Of a DNA stretch of 64,000 bases, positions 11,713 to 21,619 are shown one piece after another; within the stretch, counting starts at the first letter, position 1, and the number at the start of each line of letters is the position of its first letter. Source of the stretch: Thuidium tamariscinum (taxonomy: Eukaryota > Streptophyta > Bryopsida > Hypnales > Thuidiaceae). The translations under genes were made by a program, and so were the position numbers. Location of the stretch: positions 36,197,582 through 36,261,581 of the forward strand of contig OX344751.2 in the NCBI GenBank assembly GCA_947034885.2, written 5' to 3'. The notes beneath the pieces are model-generated. The model saw only the letters and a program-made list of their open reading frames with translations, was not told the DNA's origin and did not search any database.

Positions 11713-14700
11713 TCAATGAGGATGAATGCCTTTCATGGCGTCGGCAAATTTCGCCCCGAGAATAGCGCCAACACAGGGAGCCACCACAGGCACCTGCACC
11801 ATATCCACACCAACACAGGCTCATTGCTCAGCACCTCAGATTCAACGTTAAACTGGCGACGATTCTAAGCACCAAAATTTGTGACAATTCACCTCCACAA
11901 AGCTCTAAACCTGCGACTGGTATATTTCTTTTGGGGTACAGATCTTGCGCAGTGGAAAGAGCGCGAGGCGCAGATTTCAACCAATTTTTCAAAGTTAACG
12001 ATTTATAACAACAATTGACGTTTTTGTGCATTTCAATGGCGAGTTTCAGTGACATTCAAAGTGGGGAATTTTGGACTCCTTTCAAAAATCAGATTAGGAT
12101 TTTGTAAGTTGCACAATTGAAACCTCCGAGCTCTAAGTATTAGATTAAGATAGTACTCATGATATTCCAGCAGATAAGTGTCTCAAATTGCCCCAGTTCC
12201 AAACATAGGGTGCATGCACAAACCGCCGTCCAAGGTCTGTGCACCCCAAATTGATTTTAACAAGAAAGAGAAGCTTACCCATGCATACCACCACTCCGAT
12301 GTGCCTTTCCCGGGAATGGGCAAGAGCCAGTGCACAATCCGAGGCCCTAAATCCCGGGCAGGGTTCAGCGCAGGTCCTGTCATCCCTCCTCCACACAACA
12401 CCAGCCTGCACACGATCCACGAATTCCGTCATGATTTTCCAGGCCAGCATCATGATTCAACTGCAATGATACGATTCCCTTCCGTATTGCACCAAGTTTT
12501 AGAGCTTTGTGAAGATGAATGTCACAAATTTTGGAACCCAGAATCACAGGAATTGCACAAATTCAACAGAATTGACTATAATCTTTTTAATGTTGCATAC
12601 ATGCAACCCGATTCGATGCAACAGATACATTGCTCAGGTGACGTCGATTAAATTTGGCAAGTGTGAGACACGAGTTGCAGAAGTGATTTCACTTCATTTG
12701 AATCATAACTAGGAATGGCATAAATTCAAGTTCTATACAATTAATTGCTAAACGTTGCCATAAAATTTCCTCATTTGGTTGAAATTTGAACTGAAATTTT
12801 CCAATTGAATCGTGAAGTCTGTCTGTCTACGGAAACCAAGCAAGAGAAAAACGTTCAGAAGAATGTGCCAAAATTGATTTTTATCACATTCTAGGAGAGA
12901 TATGTACCGGTATGAATTTATAGATTCATAGATAAAGAGCACTTACGCAAACACCAGGAGTCCAACCAACGACGGCTCAAACGCCGACTTATAGAGTGCT
13001 CGCTGGGCTTCAAACTCCACTGGAATCAACTGCCCCCGGGTACCGATAGCAAACGCTCCATACGTGAGCAGAAAGGTGAGCCCCGCCTCCACCCAAAAAC
13101 AGTAAAACCAGAAGTGCTTCGTAATGGAGGGGCGAGTGCAGAAGACAATGAGCTTCACTTCTTGGTCCTCCGCAATCCGCTGCTTCACACTCGGCCCACA
13201 AGCGGATTTCATCGACTTTGCCTGCGCACGACAGCCACGAAGCTCCATCAATCTTCCGAAAAAACCTTACATTGACAGATCGATCTCCGTGATAGTCATG
13301 ATGGGGTACTAACAGGAAGTAGGGGTTGCAAGACATCATTGATTATAATTTTGCAATGGTTTTGTGGTGGTTCTTTGGAATTAAAACTCATGGTCAATTG
13401 CAAACCCTTGCCGAAGTGCTATAAGCTTGTTGCAAAACTCTTGGTTAATACCAATGCATACCTATGCCTAAAATGTTGCAAAAACTATTGCAATCTCGAA
13501 TATTCACATATATATTTGCACAATGTTGTCCTGTATCATTGCAAAATCGTTAATAGGTTTCTGGCGGTCATAGCAAAACGTTGCAAAAACAATAATTGCA
13601 ATCTCAGCCTTCGGTACTAGTGATGAGACAGGCGGACACTAACGTCACGTGATGAAATCTCACGAAATTGGCACCATACTGACACCCGAGTAAAACCTCA
13701 GATATATACCAGTCTTAGTTTTTCATTGAAGCTCCAGAAAGTTGAAGACCATAGTTTTGGAACTCTGAAACATGCCAATATCAAAAAGTATAGGCATGAG
13801 TTGAGAAAATGTTGTGGGCACTGGCCGCACACTTACCCTGGCTGCGTGCAACTTGTCCATGGAGCCCACGGGAGAGCCTTTCGTCAAGTCCGAGCACTTG
13901 GTGCTTCGTACAACCTGCACAATTCATGAATTTACCAATTTGCCGAGGGATAGTCTTTGCTGTAAATCACTAAATGTTAGGCATAGGTTGGTTCCTGTGA
14001 AGGATTTTATCAACCTCTTAGCGTCCTGGCGTCCACTCAGCGGATTACGAATGATTTCAGGAATTTTCTACAAGAGCTACACGAAAGAAGTTGAGAAGGC
14101 AAAAAAATTTCTACTCTTCATTGATGTGACTAGCGATTAACATTGTCACTTTGTGCTTCATGGATTTTGTGCAAGGCTATGAATATCACTTCAAGTAGGT
14201 ATGAAAAGACTAAGAAAGCTTGCAAAAATGAAGATGCTGTGTTTAAATTCATCCTTACCCTAAAGCTCCAGATCTACAATCCTCTCTCTAGTACCAGAAT
14301 TAAGACAAATAGCTGATTGAAAGGTACCTTGCGTTTCAGCGCTGCCCAAAATGCAGTCGTAGGGTGTACCAGATCCAGCTGCACGCGACCAGTGGTAAAG
14401 ATGGAGGTGTCCCTCGTCCCCGCAGAAGCGTAACTGACAATGAGTCACGGTGAAAATCATGTCAAATAGGGCATCCAACTGTGCGAGCTTGTTAAATGTC
14501 ATGAACCAAAGAAGGGAAAATTTCCATTGATTTGCTAAAGTTTGGTACAATTATCCGCTTATCATAATTAGCAACCGAAAAATAGGTCGAGCATCTCGTT
14601 TTGGCGATCTGAAAATTAGCGATTCAGTTGAAATTGCCTTAAAAAGCTAGAAGCAAACGATTGGAAAGCATTTAATGATAGCAAACGAAGAAGTATTTTA

Positions 14701-16132
14701 CCGGTGAGCAGGCTCGCTGAGTTCCTGCTTGATGATGGCCACGCCGTTGTTTTCCAAATCACAGCAATCGCACATGGCGTCGTCCCTGGACTCCACAAAC
14801 TCCAAGGGTTGGAAATGTGGGACGTATGATAACCAGACGAAAAATCCACCTAAAACGCCACCCAACATCTGGGCACCCAGGCAGACCCAAAACCGCCTCC
14901 ACGTAATATCGCCCACCACAGCTGCAGCCAGCGTCACGGCTGGGTTGATGTAAGCTGCACCAAATGAACACACAAGCGAAGGAGTACAGTCAAGTGCCGC
15001 AAGCACCACTCATTCAACGCACAGGGAACCAGGATAACTTTTTATATAAACCATCAGCTTCGGGTTCAAACCGATCGTAAATCCAATTCAATTGCTCCGA
15101 GTCGACGTACAACTGGCCTTGAGGCTTGAAAACCATAGCAAACAGAAGCAGATCAGGCTGAGCGCTGCCTCTGTTTTCTAGGCATACTGGAAGGATGCGG
15201 GTTTTCAACAAGACGACGATCAAAACACACATGTATGCAACACATTAGATCCATGCGGGTGTTTCTTCACAACTGCCTTGAAGTTGATCAGGGAGGTGCG
15301 TCCGGGTCAGTCAGTCGCCGCTGTGGTCGACGATCCACCGCCATTTTCGCACCGCGTTCTGACCTCCATCGGCTCTGAAATATTTAATTCAGAAAGGTTG
15401 AAGTCTAGTGCCACTACTATCTGAATCCACCCGATTCTGTACCGTTTTGTAGCAGTATTCGAACGTTGCGGATAATACTAAAACGAGTTTCCAAAGTTGG
15501 CGTTGAGCATTCCTAGTAAACATGTCCAGAGCGGCTAACGTTTTGGACGTCAACATATTTGCTGAAACTTTCGCATGTTTGCTTAAGCACGTTTCCAGAA
15601 TTGAAAACAATGCTCCAAGCATGTTTCGAAACGTTGCTTGAAACAAAAAACATTTGCTATAAAGCGTTGCAAAACCCTCCAAATTGTAATAGAGTAAAGC
15701 AACATATACTCCTCCACGCAACACACATTAAACGATAACGGGAATGATTTCCAGTCTAAAAGCAAGCTACTACGAGAAGTTCTAGACTGCGAGTTGAAAC
15801 CAACATGCTCCGAAGTGACACAACCTGGAAATCCAAGAGCAAACTAAAGCGACCGCAGCTGCAGATCAGAGTACTCACCACCCTTTCTTTTCTACACAAA
15901 TTTGGAAAGATACGGAAAAAAAAATTCTACCAGAAATGTGGCCGGCGAATTGGATGGGTAGAAAGACACCAAGGCCGAAACAGAACGCGATCCCGAGAAA
16001 CCCAATCCCATGGCCCTTGGTGCCTGGCAACACAGCATTCGCAATGCCCCCCAACCCCACCACGCACATCACCGTCGTCCCCATAAGCTCCGCGGCGAAC
16101 ACCTGCCGCTCATTATAAACCAACGCCGCCAT
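11713..16132 (-). CDS. GlpF-like aquaglyceroporin (MIP family) with enlarged extramembrane loop
   Basis: Seven exons: 16132-15931, 14954-14702, 14433-14328, 13914-13837, 13221-12947, 12405-12279, 11793-11713, giving 373 residues with consistent phases. Six hydrophobic segments are visible, near 12-35, 41-63, 80-105, 250-272, 295-311 and 348-365. The first pore motif is YINPAVT (NPA at 71-73) and the second is LNPARD (NPA at 319-321). The Asp after NPAR and the text [13 protein letters not shown] are hallmarks of the glycerol facilitator branch, so the pore probably passes glycerol or similar small solutes. The stretch between segments 3 and 4 (about 106-249) is far longer than in bacterial GlpF and holds a Cys-rich acidic patch. 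The start is the ATG at 16132; an upstream TTG frame is not needed. The exon 1/2 junction gives HIS-A-YINPAV, one residue shorter than usual, so that splice is the least certain. Confidence 0.85.
13340..13620. repeat. Intronic cluster of GTTGCAAAA-like motifs
   Basis: Within intron 4 of the aquaglyceroporin gene the words TTGCAAAAC, TTGCAAAAA and ATTGCAA recur at least six times in 260 bp on the plus strand. Related words (GCGTTGCAAAAC, CGTTGCTTGAAAC) occur in intron 1 near 15600-15680. The spacing is irregular and no consensus unit can be fixed. Confidence 0.35.
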
Positions 16133-17680
16133 TCTTCCTCCTCTCAAGAATCAACTCAACTCAGCACTCAACTCAACCCAATTAACTCTAAGAACCAACC
16201 ATCGGGACACAGCCCCCTTGGAATTAATTGCTGATCAAGAAGTACTATACAACGAAGCCACGAAACTCACACCGATATCCACTTTGAATTCCTGTCGATC
16301 CAAATTCCTCAATCCCACATCCTACCTTGTAACGTAAACCTAAATCTATCCCTCGTCTCCACACAGCATCTCTCTTTCTCTCGAACTTTTGCGATGAAGA
16401 TCTAGAGCCAGCTAGGTGACAAGCGCAGGAAGCCCGCTAATGCTTGCATGGGGATACAGCATTTCAAGATATTTATGCAACTCCAGACAGACCGATTCTC
16501 AACGTCGATGAGAGTAGTATTCCACTACGTCGATGAAGTTCCCCTTTCGCACTCCGTCCCCGAATTCCTCTCCTCTTGTCGTCGCTGCTAGTGCCTGCGT
16601 GATGTGAGTCAGCAGTGGGCGTGCCAGCGGTGTCCATTCATCTGCGGCTGATTCCATGGTGCCGAATCACCCCCATCACCGCAGCAGCAGTCTCGAGGTT
16701 CAGGATCTTAACGGAACTCAAGGAACATTCGTGCATACTTCTGCCTGATTCGTGTATGATATCCCGATTCGTGTGTGTGCATATTTCGATGGGAGGATGC
16801 TGACTGCGATAGATGGGAGTGACTACAATAAATTGTGAAATTGTGAAATTGGTGTTCGAAGTGCAGGCATTGTACGGGATGCTGCCAAATTTGCCCACTT
16901 GCGAGAGATGGAGACTTAGATATATAAATGCTGTGTGTGTACACTTGGACTGAGTGTCTGGAAGTGTTCAGGAGAGTCGTGGAAATTCATGGTCTATTAC
17001 TTCTGGGGCGTCCGCGATGCAGACTTGCCCACTTGCAGCGATGGACGGATATTTGGTGGGGACCGAGAAGGGGTACGTAACGGCGCGAGAAGTTGCTCGG
17101 AAATTCCTTTGAAATGATCAAGTTTCCGCTTCCTGGCGGAGGGAATTAGAAGAGTTAATCGTAAAGTGTTTCCAATGGCGATCAAGAGGCCGAGTTTGGG
17201 AAAAACACAGGACAAAACTCTTTGGAGTACCAAAATTGAGGTCCAAAAGGAGTTTGGTGCCGTATTTCTTTTCTACTATATTGAGTTATACCTCCCTCTC
17301 ACGTCTCTTTTCAAATTAGGGTTTTCTTTACGATTAATTCAAGCACATGTTTTTTTTCCATTTCTTGTGAAGTGCGCAAGTGGCGGTATCAAATGTTGCA
17401 ATGGAGCTCCTAATTTCAACATTCATCCACATGTTGGATAGAAACAACACACTAACACATATCACATATCCATAATTCTACTTTCATCCACAATTTGACA
17501 GTCTCATCTGAGACTTTTTTTTAATTTGAATTTTTTTGACAATTTCATCCAAAATTTTACCATCTAATTTCTATGGGCTTGATGCAGAGCTCATTATTTA
17601 GATGCAAATTGACGACAAATCTCAATAAACCACCATTCAAGTTAAGTGCAGTAAGACGATTGTAAGCCCGCATTGAAGCT
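16133..17680. other. Upstream region of the aquaglyceroporin gene
   Basis: About 1.5 kb of mixed composition. The first few hundred bases are C/T-rich on the plus strand, consistent with a 5' leader of the minus-strand gene. Several short overlapping frames occur without family features. Bases about 17365-17560 resemble the reverse complement of parts of 25420-25740, a dispersed AT-rich repeat. Confidence 0.45.
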
Positions 17681-17748
17681 GGGGTCCAAGGCGGGGTCCA
17701 AGGCGGTCCAACGCGGTCCGAGGCGGTCCAACCAAGGTGGGGTCCAAT
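17681..17748. repeat. GC-rich minisatellite built on GGCGGTCCAA
   Basis: About six degenerate units of roughly 10 bp (GGGGTCCAAGGC, GGCGGTCCAA, CGCGGTCCGA and variants) stand in tandem. The array is strikingly G-rich compared with the AT-rich DNA around it. No gene overlaps it. Confidence 0.6.
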
Positions 17749-18130
17749 GTTCAGAACCACTCATTCAGTCCACGGGCAATTTCGGAGCATTTGAACGTTT
17801 GCTAATGACGTGTCGGTGTGCGTTGGCAGCTTGGCCCTGAAGTAGGATACTTGTTGTCGTAAACCTCGGGATGACTGTGCGGAAAGGGGAGACTTTCTAC
17901 ACTGAATAGGGATTGTAAGGAGACCAAAAAATTGAAAGGATTTATTTTAGAAAATTGTAGATGTTTGAAACATGATGTACAAACCCTGCAAACTTCAGTA
18001 ACTACTGACGTACACAAAAAGTAGATATTTTTACAATGTGAAATGTCGATTAATTAGTATGGGTCCCGTAAAAAATCCTATTCAATGTACACTACTTTGA
18101 TTTTTGATGAGTTCTTCTAGGTTTTTTTAT

Positions 18131-18269
18131 ACCAATGATTCCTTCTATATCAAAATGGATGATATTCAAGGTCACCATTCTATCGTTTTAAGGGTTAAAA
18201 TTTTTTAAACCAATGATTCCTTCCATATCAAAATGGATGATATTCAAGGTCACCATTCTATTGTTTTAA
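18131..18269. repeat. 78-bp tandem duplication next to a transposon insertion
   Basis: The unit beginning ACCAATGATTCCTTC occurs at 18131 and again at 18209, nearly identical over about 55 bp. The first copy runs on into TTTTAAGGGTTAAAA. The second copy is interrupted at the same TTAA (18266-18269) by the element at 18270-19453. The two copies therefore act as an empty and a filled site. Confidence 0.8.
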
Positions 18270-19453
18270 CCCCTAAAGGACTAAGGCATTTTCTGGCTTG
18301 AAAACCACTCAAAACTGCCATGTTTTCTACTTCCACCCAAAAAAACAAAAAAAACAGTTTTCTTAGAATCTAACTGTAGGATCTTGTAAATTACTTGTCT
18401 GAGATCATGTGGTAAGAACTTCATGAAGTTTGACCGTACCGATTGGAAGATATTAGCATTCAAAGTTGGAAAAAAAAGTTATTTGAACTCTAAAGTGCAA
18501 TTTAAGATGACTTTGACTGCCATTTGTTGAATTTTCTTGCACTATAGGCCATGAAGTTAAATTTTTTTATGTTGAACATTTGAGTTGAGGATTAGGGAAA
18601 AAAATTCCAAACAAAAATTACTTGATTTTCATTCATTAAAAAATTGTTAAGTAGAAGTAGGTCCAAGATTGAACAAAACACTAAGTTGTTAATAACTTTA
18701 ACCCTTTAACGACCAGGTCGATGACTGATTACTCAAACTGACAGATTTTCATCACTACCAGACTGGCTATTAAGAGCAAGCCCACAGTTGATTCCCCAAA
18801 CAGGGACGTCAAGTGGGGGCTTGGCTTGTGGTTATGATGGCTGCGACCGGCCTCCTTAGGGCCAGTCACCCGTGTCTCTGCAGCTTGGAGGGCTTGCTCT
18901 AATGAAATTGCGTCAGTTTGCCACTTTTTCGTAACCCATCATCGACCTGGTCGTTAAAGGGTTAAGATGTAATTGGAAAACCATAATTCCAACAGTAGGC
19001 TTGTTCTTGCAAACATCCTAAACCCTATCAAAAAAGAAAATTTGAAAAATTTGAAAAATTGCATTCAAAAATGAATTCTATAAGTTATTTTTTGAGGAAG
19101 GTGCTTACATTGCCCGAAATACAAGATTATCCATAACTTTCTCATTATTAGTCCAAATAAAATGAACCAAAGCTTCAGATGTAGAACAAACATAATATTT
19201 TTTTAAAATAAATTTAATAATAAAATATTTCTTTTTGTATTGTTTTTTTCTGCCCAGCAAATTGATTTTGGGACTTAGAATGGCATAACTTTTGCTTCCA
19301 AGCACCAATTGAAATTAAAAATTATATTTTTTGAAAGCTAATCTGATTTCCTATCTTCAAAAAAAGTTTCAAAAAATCATAGCAAAATTTCAGGTCACAC
19401 AAGCCTGCTCAAAATTCCAAGTGTCCTCCAAAGGGACTTTAGTCTTTTAGGGG
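18270..19453. mobile_element. TTAA-specific, piggyBac-like non-autonomous element, about 1.2 kb
   Basis: The left end is CCCCTAAAGGACTAAGG and the right end read inward is CCCCTAAAAGACTAAAG. TTAA flanks it at 18266-18269 and 19454-19457. The interior is AT-rich and non-coding and contains a second, nested element at 18702-18961; without it the host element is about 0.92 kb, like the relatives at 20696 and 62213. TTAA targets with CCC-starting ends are the known signature of the piggyBac superfamily. No transposase is encoded here, so mobility would have needed an enzyme from elsewhere. Confidence 0.75.
18702..18961. mobile_element. Nested 260-bp TTAA-type MITE
   Basis: Perfect 23-bp terminal inverted repeats beginning CCCTTTAACGACCAGG, with TTAA outside at 18698-18701 and 18962-18965. 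Further internal inverted homology (AGAGCAAGCCC near 18774 and its complement near 18889) makes a long imperfect hairpin. The interior is more GC-rich than the host element. It lies inside 18270-19453 and is therefore a later insertion. Confidence 0.85.
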
Positions 19454-19457
19454 TTAA

Positions 19458-20695
19458 GGGTTAAAAAGACAAGCTTGTGATTGTACAAATCATCCCTTTT
19501 GACACTTTGTCATTAATTCATTTACAAAATTCCAAAAGCACTCATTGGAAGTTGAATATCTTTCGCAAACTCATTTTTTTCCCTTAGGTGCCTACTGTAG
19601 AGTAGAATACAGTGATGCAAATTTTTTGTCCATGTCATTCTAAAATTAATAAATGATCTATCTATAGAAATAGGCCTAAACTTCAAATTGCAATAAAATA
19701 TCCAAGTTCTTAAAAATGAAATTTCTTAACTAGACTTGATAAGCTTTATTTTACTAGTTGATCTCAAATTCCAAAATGATCACTTTTGACACTTAAATCT
19801 ATATACAATGCACAAAGCACAAATTGCTGAAATACACCATCTTGTGATTCTTGAATTCAAGCAATTCTACCATTTTTTTCTCATTTAAGCTCTTCCAAAA
19901 AGTATTTCATTCCTCTATAAAGTGTTTCATGAGGCAATAACACTAATATGTGAGCATGAAAATTTAAGCCTATGAGCTTTGAGCATATGTATAAGTAGAT
20001 ATTCTACAATCATTGAAGGTGCTTATAGTATAAATACCAATAATATAGGTATTTATAACATAAGTATGATGTAATCATAGAAGGTCTCTATAATAAAGAC
20101 ATTTATGATATAGGTGTGTAGACTCTTAAGCTCACTTGTTCATGATTCTAGACTTATGTAGTAGCACCTATACTTCATGAGGTGCTCCTTGAACCTTGTA
20201 TCAATATTGACAACATTTAGGCTAATAATACAGAAAGGTTTGTATTTATATTCAACGGCATTCAATAAGACATGGTACTTGGACCAATTTGAATCATTCT
20301 TGCACCTCCCACATGTCTCCCAAGCCTCAAAATGATCATGTTTATCTATTTATTTGGTGTTGCATTTGAACATGACAAGGTTTAGATATTAATTGTTGAA
20401 TTGTCAATCCAACAATTTATATCTTATCATATTGGAGACATAATTTTTATTTTAGAAGTCAAATATGGCACCAAATATATGGTTCCTAACAAATCTTAAA
20501 GGGACATCATAGGGATATAGTTGGAGTGCATTCAATTGCATTGGCATTGACATTTAGTTCCCTAATAAGATATTCCATATTGTTAATTTCCAAACCAAGT
20601 ACTCCACTTTTGGCCGTCCACACATATGCATTTTTGAGGTGAAATTCTTGGTTTAGTGTATCTTAAGAAAGTCAATTAGATTTGGCGTTAATTAA
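19458..20695. other. AT-rich intergenic DNA
   Basis: No gene, hairpin or repeat copy recognised between two TTAA-type elements. Stop codons are frequent in all six frames. Confidence 0.5.
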
Positions 20696-21619
20696 CCCCT
20701 AAAGGATCAACATGCGTTTTTTGGCCATATAGAAAATTTGGGCAGGTATGTGTGATTGGAAATTTGAATATTTTGGGCTGAAATTTTAATAGAAGGTGGG
20801 GGCAAGGAACATCTTCACATGTACCAAATTTCATGACATTTGGAAATATGAGTCAAAAGTTATGGCCTAATATGTTAGTTTTTTCGTAACTAGGCAGTCC
20901 AGGTAGATAAAAAAAAATCACTTTTTTTAAAAACTAAAATTTTAAACTGATTTTCTACGTTTATATATAAGTGGAAAGCTTTGAATCATTCCATTTCAAT
21001 CAAAGAATCAAAAGTTATGAGTTTTTTTTGTTTGCGGGCAGTTATAGATTCTCCAATATTAAAAAAACTTTGAAGTCGTTTATTTCACTCAATTTTCAAT
21101 ATTTTTGGAAAGAAATAAAACCCTAGGCTGTAGATCAATTATTACAACATTACTAACAATTGGGATTGGCATTTTTTAATTCCATAATTAAATTCTTAAC
21201 AATTTAGTATTATGAATCATTCTCTACTTCTTTCTACTTACTATTTTTTTCCTATATGTTGTACAATTCCAAATGATGTGAAATTTTTTGAGCATATCCC
21301 CATCTTGTTTAGGAAAGAGAATTCAAAGAAGCACCACCATTTTTGACATTTTTTCCTTGAAAAGTGAGCTTGTGAAGTGCGGCTGCCCAGTTTTTTGCAG
21401 GATTGAACAAATGGTTTTGGTGAATTTGAATGCTTATATCTTTTGATCCACAAGGTGAATTTTTTTGAAATTTATACCACATGTTTTCTAGACATTATAC
21501 TACAAGATCCTATGGTTACATGTGTCAAAAATTATTTTTTTCAAGAAAATTGGTAGTTGTACTAGAAATGGCAGTTTTGGAGAGTTTTTGGTGAATACAT
21601 AGTCATGAAACTTTAGGGG
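20696..21619 (+). mobile_element. TTAA-bounded element, about 0.92 kb
   Basis: Starts CCCCTAAAGGATCAAC and ends GAAACTTTAGGGG, with TTAA on both sides (20692-20695 and 21620-21623). Much of it matches 62213-63147 in reverse orientation, for example AATAGAAGGTGGG and CAAAAGTTATGGC. The interior is non-coding. Confidence 0.7.

Noticed and set aside
12178-12651. 157-codon plus-strand frame
   Set aside because: Antisense to aquaglyceroporin exon 6, which encodes the second NPA box.
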